The notes under the pieces were generated by a model that saw only the letters and a program-made list of their open reading frames with translations, did not search any database and was not told the origin of the DNA. Of a stretch of DNA of 17,634 nucleotides, positions 7,757-14,765 are shown in pieces. The DNA is from Rhodoferax sp. (GTDB taxonomy: Bacteria; Pseudomonadota; Gammaproteobacteria; Burkholderiales; Burkholderiaceae_C): assembly GCA_029865675.1 (NCBI GenBank), contig JARXAU010000228.1, positions 1 through 17,634 of the forward strand, read 5' to 3'. Positions within the stretch are counted from its first letter, which is position 1. Every line of letters begins with the position of its first letter. The translations under genes and the position numbers were made by a program.

Positions 7757-7842
7757 ACCATTTACAACGTAGCGCCGCGCGGCACACCAAGCCTGACCCG
7801 GCGCCACACTTTTTTAGACATTAACTTTTTGAAAGACCAGCA

Positions 7843-9126
7843 ATGAGTGCAATTGTGGATATCGTGGGACGCGAGATTTTGGACAGCCGGGGCAACCCCA
7901 CGGTGGAATGCGACGTGCTGCTAGAAAGCGGCACCATGGGCCGCGCGGCCGTGCCCTCGGGCGCGTCCACCGGTTCGCGTGAGGCCATTGAGCTGCGCGA
8001 CGGCGACCACATGCGCTACCTGGGCAAAGGCGTGCGCAAGGCAGTGGACTACATCAATTCAGAAATCTCGGAGGCCGTGTTGGGGCTCGATGCCTCGGAG
8101 CAGGCCTTTTTGGACAAAACCCTGATTGACCTGGACGGCACCGACAACAAAGGCCGCCTGGGCGCCAACGCCATCCTCGCCGTGTCTATGGCCGTGGCCC
8201 GCGCTGCGGCCGAAGAAGCAGGCCTGCCCCTGTACCGTTACTTTGGCGGCATGGGCGCGGTGCAAATGCCGGTACCCATGATGAACGTTATCAACGGCGG
8301 CGAGCACGCCAACAACAACCTGGACCTGCAAGAGCTGATGATCATCCCCGTGGGTGCCCCGAGTTTTCGCGAAGCGCTGCGCTACGGCGCCGAAGTGTTC
8401 CATGCGCTCAAGAAAATCTTGCACGAAAAGGGCATCAGTACCGCTGTGGGCGACGAAGGTGGATTTGCCCCCAATGTGCCCAACCACGAAGCCGCCATCC
8501 AAATGATTTTGGAGGCCATCGACAAGGCCGGTTACGTGGCTGGTGAACAAATTGCTTTGGGCCTGGACTGCGCAGCGTCGGAGTTTTACAAAGACGGCAA
8601 ATACGAACTCGCGGGTGAAGGCCTGAGCCTGACGGCCCAAGAGTGGACCGACATGCTGGCCACCTGGGTGGACAAGTACCCCATCATCAGCATTGAAGAC
8701 GGCATGAGCGAAGGTGACTGGGACGGCTGGAAGATTCTGACCGACCGACTGGGCAAAAAAGTGCAAATCGTGGGCGACGACCTGTTTGTCACCAACACCA
8801 AAATCCTCAAAGAAGGCATAGACAAGGGCATTGCCAACTCGATCCTGATCAAGATCAACCAGATCGGCACCTTGAGCGAAACCTTTGCCGCCATCGAGAT
8901 GGCCAAGCGCGCGGGCTATACCGCCGTCATCAGCCACCGCTCGGGTGAGACCGAGGACACCACCATCGCCGACATCGCCGTCGGCACAAACGCTGGACAG
9001 ATCAAGACCGGGTCATTAAGCCGCTCAGACCGCATGGCCAAATACAACCAGTTGCTGCGCATTGAAGAAGACTTGGGCGAAGTGGCGGTGTACCCTGGTC
9101 GCGCGGCGTTCTACAACCTGCGCTGA
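7843..9126 (+). CDS. eno: Enolase (phosphopyruvate hydratase)
   Basis: This 427-residue enzyme interconverts 2-phosphoglycerate and phosphoenolpyruvate in glycolysis and gluconeogenesis, and in many bacteria it is also part of the RNA degradosome. Visible active-site residues are the flexible loop SGAST (39-43), Glu205 in GDEGGF, the magnesium ligands Asp242 (LDCAAS), Glu285 (SIEDGM) and Asp312 (GDDLF), the catalytic Lys337 (LIKINQIG), and SHRSGET at 364-370. Length is typical. It lies 86 bases after kdsA and could share its transcript or have its own promoter; the spacer has no clear terminator. Its product PEP is a substrate of the KdsA encoded upstream. ftsB follows within 8 bases. Confidence 0.98.
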   Translation: MSAIVDIVGREILDSRGNPTVECDVLLESGTMGRAAVPSGASTGSREAIELRDGDHMRYLGKGVRKAVDYINSEISEAVLGLDASEQAFLDKTLIDLDGTDNKGRLGANAILAVSMAVARAAAEEAGLPLYRYFGGMGAVQMPVPMMNVINGGEHANNNLDLQELMIIPVGAPSFREALRYGAEVFHALKKILHEKGISTAVGDEGGFAPNVPNHEAAIQMILEAIDKAGYVAGEQIALGLDCAASEFYKDGKYELAGEGLSLTAQEWTDMLATWVDKYPIISIEDGMSEGDWDGWKILTDRLGKKVQIVGDDLFVTNTKILKEGIDKGIANSILIKINQIGTLSETFAAIEMAKRAGYTAVISHRSGETEDTTIADIAVGTNAGQIKTGSLSRSDRMAKYNQLLRIEEDLGEVAVYPGRAAFYNLR

Positions 9127-9134
9127 GCGCCGTG

Positions 9135-9410
9135 ATGGGTCGACGCCTCGTTCCTGCTGCTCTTTTAATCTTGCTGCTGGTGCTGCAGGGGCAATTGTGG
9201 TTTGGGCGAGGCAGCGTGCCCAACGTGGCACGCTTGAGCGAAGAACTGGCGACGCAACAGCGCAGCAATGCGCAAGCCGAACTGGCCAACGCCCGCATAG
9301 AAGCCGAGATCCGGGACCTGCGTGAAGGCCTGGAAATGGTGGAAGAAAAAGCGCGCTCGGAGTTGGGCATGGTCAAGCCCAATGAAATTTTTGTCCAAGT
9401 GGCCAAATAA
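9135..9410 (+). CDS. ftsB: Cell division protein FtsB
   Basis: This 91-residue bitopic inner-membrane protein belongs to the FtsB/DivIC family, which forms the FtsQ-FtsB-FtsL complex that links the divisome to septal peptidoglycan synthesis. A short basic start (MGRR) is followed by one hydrophobic helix (about 5-20), then a Glu/Ala/Arg-rich coiled coil (about 32-72). The family signature EKARSELGMVKPNEIFVQV closes the protein. I prefer ATG at 9135; a GTG at 9132 is equally in frame and adds one residue. Location directly after eno is the classic proteobacterial arrangement and supports the call. Confidence 0.93.
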   Translation: MGRRLVPAALLILLLVLQGQLWFGRGSVPNVARLSEELATQQRSNAQAELANARIEAEIRDLREGLEMVEEKARSELGMVKPNEIFVQVAK

Positions 9411-9440
9411 AGTGGCTGCAACGGGGGACGGGTCCTTGGC

Positions 9441-10088
9441 TTGAAAATTGCCATTCTCGGCGCTGAATGCACCGGCAAAACCACCCTGGCAGCGCAACTC
9501 GCGGCAGCCTCATCCTTGCGCGGACAAAGCGCACAAGCGGTGGGAGAAGTGTTGCGCGAATGGTGCGAGCAGCACGGGCGCACACCGCAAGCCCACGAAC
9601 AAATAGCGATTGCGCAGGCTCAGGCCCAGCGCGAGCTCGAAGCTGGCGCCTGCGACGTGCTGCTGGCAGACACCACGCCACTCATGACCGCCGTTTACAG
9701 CGATGTGTTGCTAAGGGACCCGTCGCTCTACCCGTTTGCCCTGGCGCACCACGCACGCTACGACCTCACCTTGGTAATGGGCTTGGACTTGCCCTGGGTG
9801 GCAGATGGCATTCAGCGTGATGGGGCGCTGGTTCAGGCCCAGGTGGATGCCCGCTTGCGCGCGGTGTTGCAGGACCACGGCATCCGTTTTAGTGTGGTTT
9901 ACGGATACAACGACCAGCGCGGCGCATGCGCCCTGATGGCCATAGACCAAGCCACCGCGCGCGGGGTGCGCGGTCCACAGCAGGCGCCTGAGCGTACGCA
10001 ACGGTGGCAATGGGTTTGCGAAAAATGCTCAGACGCGCAGTGCGAGCACCAGCTCTTTACCGCCCTGCTCTCACCCGCCCCATCCTGA
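9441..10088 (+). CDS. NadR-like P-loop ATPase/kinase (ribosylnicotinamide kinase-related)
   Basis: This 215-residue protein resembles the C-terminal kinase domain of NadR, which phosphorylates nicotinamide riboside in NAD salvage. A Walker A motif, GAECTGKTT, occupies residues 7-15. LLADTTPLMTAVYS may carry the Walker B-like acid, and LDLPWVADGIQRDG matches the NadR signature with PWVxDG. No nucleotidyltransferase or DNA-binding domain is present. The C-terminus bears an unusual cluster Cys193, Cys196, Cys201, His203 that could bind zinc. The start is TTG at 9441; no later start would keep the P-loop, and a G-rich stretch upstream may serve as ribosome site. It lies 30 bases after ftsB. The substrate is not proven by the sequence. 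Confidence 0.75.
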   Translation: MKIAILGAECTGKTTLAAQLAAASSLRGQSAQAVGEVLREWCEQHGRTPQAHEQIAIAQAQAQRELEAGACDVLLADTTPLMTAVYSDVLLRDPSLYPFALAHHARYDLTLVMGLDLPWVADGIQRDGALVQAQVDARLRAVLQDHGIRFSVVYGYNDQRGACALMAIDQATARGVRGPQQAPERTQRWQWVCEKCSDAQCEHQLFTALLSPAPS

Positions 10089-10121
10089 AAGGCTGGCCGC
10101 TGGGCCCTGGAGTGCGCCGTC

Positions 10122-11111
10122 TTAATGCGGCGTGGCGCCGCCGTCAATCTGCCGGGTAGGTGGCACAAACAGGCGCGCGGTATCCACCGGGTCAAAGTGG
10201 TATTGCACGCCGCAAAACTCGCAGGCCACCTCGATATTGGGGCGCTCTTCCAAGATGCTGTGCGCCTCATCTGCCCCCAAACCCACAATCATGCGGGCCA
10301 CGCGCTCGCGGCTGCAGCTACAGGCAAAACGCGGCGCGACTTCGCCCGTCAGTGGCTCAAAGCGGGTCAAGGTCTCTTCCCAAAACAGGCGCCGCAGCAC
10401 GGTTTCCACGTCCAGGGTCAGCAGCTCTTCGCGCTTGAGGGTGCTGGCCAAGATGGCAATGCGGTTGTAGTGCTCGTTGACGCCAATTTCGTCCTCATTC
10501 TCTTTGCTCACCAAGCTGCCGGACAAATTGCCCTCGCCTTGCACCGGTAGGCGCTGGATCAGCAAGCCCGCAGCCACGTGTTCATCGGCAGCCAGCACCA
10601 GCGTGGTGTCCAGTTGCTCGCTTTGCAGCATGTAGTGCTCCAGCACCGCGTTGAGTTGTTCAATGGGCTTGCCGTGGTCGTCAAACAAGGGCACCACGCC
10701 CTGGTAGGGCTGCTGGCCGGGAAATTTGGTTTGCGGGTCTAGGGTGATTGCGCAACGGCCTTGGTTGTGCACGTTGACCATCTGGCTCAATGTCGCGCCC
10801 TCGGGCACGGGGTGCAACACGGTGGCGGTGGCGCGCAGTTCCAGGTTGGACTGCACCTCCACCACAGCCAGTTTGACCGGACCGTCGCCCATGATTTGCA
10901 GCACCAAGGCGCCGTCAAACTTGATGCTGGACTGCATCAATACGCCGGCAGCCACCATTTCACCCAGCATTTCACGCACCGGGGCGGCGTAAGCGCCGTG
11001 CTCGCTGTTGGAGGCGCGTCGGCGCAGGATTTCGGTCCAGGTGTCGGTCAGTCGCACCACAATGCCGCGCACTGGCAAACCGTCAAAAATAAACTTGTGC
11101 AATTCAGACAC
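10122..11111 (-). CDS. hslO: Redox-regulated chaperone Hsp33
   Basis: This 329-residue protein is Hsp33, a cytoplasmic holdase switched on by oxidative unfolding. The N-terminal domain (about 1-200) contains YMLQSEQL, as in other Hsp33 proteins. The C-terminal redox switch has the four zinc cysteines in the family spacing, Cys264 and Cys266 (CSC) and Cys297 and Cys300 (CEFC). In reduced cells these bind zinc; peroxide or bleach forms disulfides that release it. It is somewhat longer than the E. coli protein. The start is GTG at 11111 with GGAG six bases upstream and an in-frame stop just before it. It converges on the NadR-like gene with 33 bases between stops. Confidence 0.95.
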   Translation of the reverse strand: MSELHKFIFDGLPVRGIVVRLTDTWTEILRRRASNSEHGAYAAPVREMLGEMVAAGVLMQSSIKFDGALVLQIMGDGPVKLAVVEVQSNLELRATATVLHPVPEGATLSQMVNVHNQGRCAITLDPQTKFPGQQPYQGVVPLFDDHGKPIEQLNAVLEHYMLQSEQLDTTLVLAADEHVAAGLLIQRLPVQGEGNLSGSLVSKENEDEIGVNEHYNRIAILASTLKREELLTLDVETVLRRLFWEETLTRFEPLTGEVAPRFACSCSRERVARMIVGLGADEAHSILEERPNIEVACEFCGVQYHFDPVDTARLFVPPTRQIDGGATPH

Positions 11112-11193
11112 GCATTACTCCGTAAAAGGCCGGGCGCTGGACCCGGCGGTGGTCGCCTAAAGGGGCAAGCGGTGACTATCAGTCGATGTCAGC

Positions 11194-11718
11194 TCAGGCA
11201 ATCTTGTGCAGCTCGGACTTGAAACGCTGGGCATTTTCGATGTAGTGCTTGGCGCTAAGGCGCAGGCCCTCCATTTGCTCCGGCGTCAGGCTGCGCACCA
11301 CTTTGGCTGGCGTGCCCATGATCATCGAGCCGTCGGGGAACTCTTTGCCTTCAGTCACCAACGAGCCTGCGCCCACCAGGCAGTTTTTGCCGATTTTTGC
11401 GCCGTTGAGCACGATGGCGCCTATGCCAATGAGCGACTCGTCGCCAATCGTGCAGCCGTGCAGCATCACCTTGTGGCCCACGGTCACGTGCTTGCCCACG
11501 CGCAAGGGCTGGCCAATGTCGGCGTGCAAGACGCTGCCGTCCTGGATGTTGCTGCCCTCACCGATGTGAATGCTCTCGGTGTCGCCACGCATGACTACGC
11601 CAAACCAGATGCTGGTGTGCGCCGCCAGGTCCACCCGGCCCATGACCTGCGCGCTGTCGGCTACCCAAGCGGACTCGGCGATGGTGGGGGAAACTTGCTC
11701 TAACTCGTAAATTGCCAT
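11194..11718 (-). CDS. Gamma-carbonic anhydrase family protein (YrdA/PaaY-like left-handed beta-helix)
   Basis: This 174-residue protein has the hexapeptide-repeat pattern of a left-handed beta-helix (for example VGKHVTVGHKVML and IGDESLIGIGAIVLNGAKIG). The three metal-binding histidines of gamma-carbonic anhydrases are present: His65 (VLHAD), His82 and His87 (GHKVMLHG). These proteins form trimers with zinc or iron at the subunit interfaces. Some hydrate CO2, others are thioesterases or have no proven activity, so the reaction is uncertain. A C-terminal helix (about 145-172) packs on the barrel in relatives. I chose ATG at 11718 with AAAGGA upstream; a longer frame to 11835 would overlap the divergent gene. 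Confidence 0.88.
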   Translation of the reverse strand: MAIYELEQVSPTIAESAWVADSAQVMGRVDLAAHTSIWFGVVMRGDTESIHIGEGSNIQDGSVLHADIGQPLRVGKHVTVGHKVMLHGCTIGDESLIGIGAIVLNGAKIGKNCLVGAGSLVTEGKEFPDGSMIMGTPAKVVRSLTPEQMEGLRLSAKHYIENAQRFKSELHKIA

Positions 11719-11728
11719 GGCCTGTCCT

Positions 11729-11756
11729 TTGGAACTCGTTGGTGCGAACCTAGAAT
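11729..11756 (+). promoter_or_regulatory. Candidate promoter for the DUF455 gene
   Basis: TTGGAA (11729-11734) and TAGAAT (11751-11756) are separated by 16 bases and match the sigma-70 consensus at 4/6 and 5/6 positions. The predicted start of transcription falls within a base or two of the ATG at 11764, which would make the message leaderless. Confidence 0.35.
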
Positions 11757-11763
11757 TGTAGGG

Positions 11764-12555
11764 ATGCAACTTCGACGCGGCGCGCTCAACGCTTTTTGCC
11801 AAACCCAGCCGCAGCGTAAGGTGACCGAGGTTCATTCACTTTGGCAACAATCCGACGGCTTGCACTGCGACTGCGAAGCCGTTTTTCCAGAACCGCTAGG
11901 CCCCGGACGGCCCGCGCAGCCTGCGCTGATCGCCCCGGCCTTGGTGCCCCGGCGCTCGCCCTTCACCCCACAAGGCCACGCGGCGCTCATGCACTCGATT
12001 GCCCACATCGAATTCAACGCCATCAACCTCGCACTCGATGCCATTTGGCGCTTCCCTGGTATGCCCGAGGCCTATTACCGCGACTGGCTGCGCGTAGCGG
12101 CCGAAGAGGCCAAGCACTTTGCCCTGCTGCAAGCCCATTTGCAGACCTTGGGCTTTGCCTACGGCGACTTTGCGGCCCACGACGGCCTGTGGACCATGTG
12201 CGAGGCCACCAAGGGCGATGTGGTGGCTCGCATGGCGCTGGTGCCGCGCACGCTGGAGGCCAGAGGCCTGGACGCCACACCCCTCATACAGGCCAAGCTG
12301 CGCAAAGTGGCCACGCCCGCAGCGCTGGCAGCGGTGGAGATTTTGGACACCATATTGACCGAAGAAGTGGGCCACGTGGCCATTGGCAACCTCTGGTTTC
12401 ACTGGCTATGTCAACGCGACGGCATTGATGCCTTGGCTTTTTACCCCGAAGCCGCACTGCGCTACCGCGCACCGAGTCTGAAGCCGCCCTTTAACATTGA
12501 GGCGCGGCGTGCGGCTGGGTTTACACCCATTGAGCTTGCAGCGCTTCCGAGCTGA
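11764..12555 (+). CDS. DUF455 ferritin-like diiron protein
   Basis: This 263-residue protein belongs to the DUF455 family, which has a ferritin-like four-helix fold. Candidate iron ligands sit on separate helices: Glu83 in HIEFNAINLALDA, Glu114 and His118 in AAEEAKHF, Glu165 near LVPRTLEARG, and Glu200 or Glu201 with His204 in TEEVGHVAIG. This is the ExxH pattern of diiron oxygenases. Some relatives have been linked to tRNA hydroxylation of the MiaE kind, but I cannot assign a substrate. The N-terminus (LRRGALNAFCQTQPQRKV) fits the family, supporting ATG at 11764. No ribosome site is seen at normal spacing. It diverges from the carbonic-anhydrase-like gene with 45 bases between. Confidence 0.85.
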   Translation: MQLRRGALNAFCQTQPQRKVTEVHSLWQQSDGLHCDCEAVFPEPLGPGRPAQPALIAPALVPRRSPFTPQGHAALMHSIAHIEFNAINLALDAIWRFPGMPEAYYRDWLRVAAEEAKHFALLQAHLQTLGFAYGDFAAHDGLWTMCEATKGDVVARMALVPRTLEARGLDATPLIQAKLRKVATPAALAAVEILDTILTEEVGHVAIGNLWFHWLCQRDGIDALAFYPEAALRYRAPSLKPPFNIEARRAAGFTPIELAALPS

Positions 12556-12561
12556 ACGCGC

Positions 12562-12593
12562 GCCTGCCGGAGCGACGCGGGGTCGCGTCAGGC
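12562..12593 (+). terminator. Imperfect hairpin after the DUF455 gene, possible terminator
   Basis: Seven bases after the DUF455 stop, GCCTG (12562-12566) can pair with CAGGC (12589-12593), enclosing GCGAC (12572-12576) paired with GTCGC (12582-12586). No U-tract follows, so it may act as a weak or Rho-assisted end, or only protect the 3' end. Confidence 0.4.
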
Positions 12594-12760
12594 ATCCATA
12601 GAAGTATCCCCTTTCTGCATTTCGTATCGCTTCTTGGGCAGAAGTAGAAGCGTCCGAGGACGCATGAGGCGACCGGACCAAGGGCTAGGGACTGTCCTCA
12701 AGCCGCATGAAAAACTCGCTAAGTCCCTTAGGCGGCGGCTTGTAGTACAGTAAGGAAGTA
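12594..12760. other. Structured gap upstream of the MazEF-like pair with several inverted repeats
   Basis: No credible gene is present in this stretch. Perfect inverted repeats include CGCTTCT/AGAAGCG (12628-12634 with 12646-12652) and GCGTCC/GGACGC (12650-12655 with 12658-12663). There is also an interleaved pair: AGGGACT/AGTCCCT (12687-12693 with 12722-12728) and CAAGCCGC/GCGGCTTG (12699-12706 with 12735-12742). The interleaved pair has the topology of an RNA pseudoknot. It could be a leader RNA, a small RNA or chance; the sequence alone does not decide. Confidence 0.35.
12741..12749. promoter_or_regulatory. Possible antitoxin operator (TGTAGTACA palindrome)
   Basis: TGTA and TACA flank one G in a near-perfect palindrome 37 bases before the antitoxin start. 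AbrB/MazE-type antitoxins commonly bind palindromes near their own promoter, so this is a reasonable operator candidate, but the site is short and may be chance. Confidence 0.3.
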
Positions 12761-12785
12761 AGGATTGCATGACAAGGAGAAAGCA

Positions 12786-13016
12786 ATGCTGGCAATCGCG
12801 AAAATCACGGCCAAAGGCCAAACCACCATTCCACAGGACGTGCGCGCCGCACTCAAGGTCGTGCCCGGCGACCTGATCGCCTGGGACGTGGCAGCTGATG
12901 GCACGGCGACGGTGCGCCGCGTTCAGACCATGGACCTGGAGTACCTGCGAGCCGTCGAAGGCACGCTCAGTGAGTGGAATAGCGCTGCCGACGAGGAGGC
13001 TTACCGTGGTCTTTGA
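12786..13016 (+). CDS. AbrB/MazE-type antitoxin
   Basis: This 76-residue protein is the antitoxin of a type II toxin-antitoxin pair. Its N-terminal half is a swapped-hairpin AbrB/MazE/SpoVT DNA-binding domain, with the signature AKITAKGQTTIPQDVRAALKVVPGD (split here over residues 5-29). The acidic C-terminal tail (WNSAADEEAYRGL) resembles segments that wrap around and block MazF-family toxins. ATG at 12786 follows AAGGAGA (12774-12780) with good spacing; an in-frame TTG at 12765 is less likely. Its end overlaps the toxin start by 11 bases. Autoregulation through the upstream palindrome is inferred from the family. Confidence 0.88.
   Translation: MLAIAKITAKGQTTIPQDVRAALKVVPGDLIAWDVAADGTATVRRVQTMDLEYLRAVEGTLSEWNSAADEEAYRGL
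12993..12999 (+). promoter_or_regulatory. Strong ribosome binding site that fixes the toxin start
   Basis: GAGGAGG lies inside the antitoxin gene, six bases before the GTG at 13006. It supports this GTG, rather than a downstream codon, as the toxin start. Confidence 0.75.
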
Positions 13017-13344
13017 ACGCTACACCGTGGTGCGCGTCCCCTTTCCTTTTACAGACCGTGACACAAGCAAAAATCGTCCGGCAGTCGTTCTGTCGGACCC
13101 AAGGGCATTCAACACGCCTGCCGGACATTCGGTAATGGCGATGATCACTTCCGAAGCGAATGCCCCCTGGCCGCTGGACTGCGCTCTCACGGACCTGAGC
13201 GCCGCAGGTCTGCCCGCAGCGTCCAAAGTGCGCTTCAAGCTTTTCACCCTGGACCACAGGCTGGTGCGTGGAGAACTCGGCAAACTGGCGGGCAACGATG
13301 TAAGCGCAGTTCGCGCCTCGCTGGCAAGTTTGTTGGGCGCTTAG
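13006..13344 (+). CDS. MazF/PemK-family endoribonuclease toxin
   Basis: This 112-residue protein is a MazF/PemK-type toxin, in this family usually a sequence-specific ribosome-independent mRNA nuclease. The family core RVPFPFTDRDTSKNRPAVVLS (residues 10-30, basic residues at the end of the loop) is clear, and SKVRFKLFTLDHRLVRGELG near residues 72-92 matches the second conserved block. The start is GTG at 13006; it overlaps the antitoxin stop by 11 bases and has a strong ribosome site, which suggests coupled translation. The start was settled from the frame, because no ATG gives the full N-terminal strand. The cleavage site cannot be told from the sequence. Confidence 0.88.
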   Translation: MVFERYTVVRVPFPFTDRDTSKNRPAVVLSDPRAFNTPAGHSVMAMITSEANAPWPLDCALTDLSAAGLPAASKVRFKLFTLDHRLVRGELGKLAGNDVSAVRASLASLLGA

Positions 13345-13395
13345 CGGATTTATTCCCGCCCTGCACCAGAGCGGGCGACTGTTGGACTGCCTGGC

Positions 13396-13896
13396 TCAAT
13401 TGAAAACTACAGGCGCGTTGGACAACTCGTTGGCGCGGTGACCGCCATGGGGAAAGTGGTCGCGCAGACACGCTGCCACCGCCTCGATACCCTCCCTTGC
13501 CCCACCCTGGTAGTCCGCTCTCGCAAACGCACGCTCCATCTGCTGGCAAATAGCCTCCCAGGTGGCGTCGCCCGCGTAGGCATGAATACCCCGGTCGGCC
13601 ACGATTTCAACCGCCTGGTCGGCCAGCAGCACGTAAATCAGCACGCCATTGTTGTGCGCGGTGTCCCACACCCGCAGTTGCGAGAACACCTCAATAGCAC
13701 GTTCGCGCGCGGTTTGCCCATTGAACAGGGGCAGGCCGTCCAAGCCGCCCTCCACGGCAAAGCAAATCTCGCCGGCATGGCTGGCTTCGCTGGCCTGGAT
13801 GGCAGCCTCGATGGCGGCCAGCCCCTGGCGCAAGAAAGCGCGCGCAGTGCGCCGCTCGGAAAAAAACAGGTGTTTGACAAGGCGTGAAATGTCCAT
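13396..13896 (-). CDS. Soluble TPM-domain protein
   Basis: This 166-residue protein carries a TPM (DUF477-type) domain over most of its length, with motifs such as AIEVFSQLRVWDTAHNNGVLIYVLLADQAVEIVADRGI (about residues 65-105; the GVLIYV strand is typical). It has no signal peptide and no membrane helix, so it is probably cytoplasmic or bound to the membrane TPM partner encoded just upstream. ATG at 13896 lies two bases beyond the upstream gene's stop; an in-frame GTG at 13905 would overlap that stop. The order LemA, membrane TPM, soluble TPM recurs in proteobacteria. The function is unknown, with envelope stress a common guess. Confidence 0.85.
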   Translation of the reverse strand: MDISRLVKHLFFSERRTARAFLRQGLAAIEAAIQASEASHAGEICFAVEGGLDGLPLFNGQTARERAIEVFSQLRVWDTAHNNGVLIYVLLADQAVEIVADRGIHAYAGDATWEAICQQMERAFARADYQGGAREGIEAVAACLRDHFPHGGHRANELSNAPVVFN

Positions 13897-13898
13897 GG

Positions 13899-14765
13899 CT
13901 ACCACCTGCCCGACGCGCCGCCGCCGCCAAAACCACCGCCACCGCCGCGAAAGCCACCTCCACCAAAGCCCCCGCGTCCGCCGCCTGCCAGGCCCCCCAC
14001 TCCGCGCAATCCCGCGCTACTGCCCAGCAAGGTCGCAACCACAGCCGCCAGCCCGGCCAGCGCAGCCCACAGCACTGCGCCTATCAAGAACCAAGCCACT
14101 GCACCCACCAGCACACCGGTTAGCAAAGACCCCGGCAACTTGCCCAAGGCGCTGCGCAGCACGCCTCCCACCACCAGCGCCGCAACCATCAGAAAAGGCG
14201 CCATGTGGCGCACTTGGTCAAACGGGTTCGCAGCGGCGCGCTGGGGTGGGGGCAAAGGCTCGCCGTCGATCACCCGGATGATTTGCGCCACACCTGCATC
14301 AATGCCGCCGTAATAGTCGCCCTGCTTGAAGCGCGGGACTATGGTGTCGCTGACGATGCGTTTGCTGGTGATGTCAGAGAGCGCGCCCTCCAGGCCGTAG
14401 CCCACTTCCAGGCGCAGCGTGCGGTCGTTCTTGGCCACTACCAAAATGGCGCCGTCGTCCACCTTGGCGCGCCCCAGCTTCCATTGTTCGGCCACGCGCA
14501 GGGCGTATTGCTCTATGTCCTCGGGCGCGGTGGTGGGCACCAGCAGCACGGCCAGTTGACTGCCTTTGCGGGCTTCAAAAGCGCGCAAGGTTTGCTCCAG
14601 GGCGGCCTGCTGCGCGGCGCTTAAAGTGCCCGTCTGGTCGGTGACGTGGCCTACCAAAGGCGGCACCGCCACCTGCGCCATCGCGACTGGCACCAGCAGC
14701 GCCAGCCAAAGCCACGCTAGCGCTGCCCCAGCCAGCGCGCGGCGCAAGGCGCGAGCCAAGCTCAC
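13899..14765 (-). CDS. TPM-domain membrane protein with Gly-rich C-terminus (YgcG family)
   Basis: This 288-residue protein has an N-terminal signal peptide (hydrophobic residues 10-30, cleavage probably after AMA). A periplasmic TPM domain follows (about 36-165; GHVTDQTGTLS, DDGAILVVAKNDRTLRLEVGYGLEG). One or two hydrophobic segments span about 187-250, and the tail (258-288) is almost all Gly, Phe, Arg and Ser. This layout is that of the YgcG family. The start is GTG at 14765 and overlaps the lemA stop by four bases (GTGA), so translation is likely coupled. The Gly-rich tail is presumably cytoplasmic or flexible. The molecular role is unknown. Confidence 0.9.
   Translation of the reverse strand: MSLARALRRALAGAALAWLWLALLVPVAMAQVAVPPLVGHVTDQTGTLSAAQQAALEQTLRAFEARKGSQLAVLLVPTTAPEDIEQYALRVAEQWKLGRAKVDDGAILVVAKNDRTLRLEVGYGLEGALSDITSKRIVSDTIVPRFKQGDYYGGIDAGVAQIIRVIDGEPLPPPQRAAANPFDQVRHMAPFLMVAALVVGGVLRSALGKLPGSLLTGVLVGAVAWFLIGAVLWAALAGLAAVVATLLGSSAGLRGVGGLAGGGRGGFGGGGFRGGGGGFGGGGASGRW

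Noticed and set aside
8059..8937. A 292-codon minus-strand open frame inside eno
   Set aside because: It is fully antisense to enolase, which has all its active-site residues; composition is that of a mirror frame.
12588..12821. A 77-codon minus-strand frame in the gap before the MazEF-like pair
   Set aside because: It overlaps the antitoxin start, has no recognisable domain and no ribosome site; it is less likely than the structured non-coding reading.
13355..13377. A small GC inverted repeat between the convergent toxin and TPM genes as a terminator
   Set aside because: The stem is only five pairs with an 11-base loop and no T-tract on either strand, too weak to call.
13438..13887. A 149-codon plus-strand frame opposite the soluble TPM gene
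   Set aside because: The minus strand encodes a clear TPM protein fitting the LemA cluster; the plus frame has no family features.
13931..13992. GCC/ACC-rich low-complexity DNA as a possible repeat array
   Set aside because: It simply encodes the Gly-rich tail of the membrane TPM protein; no regular repeat with spacers is present.
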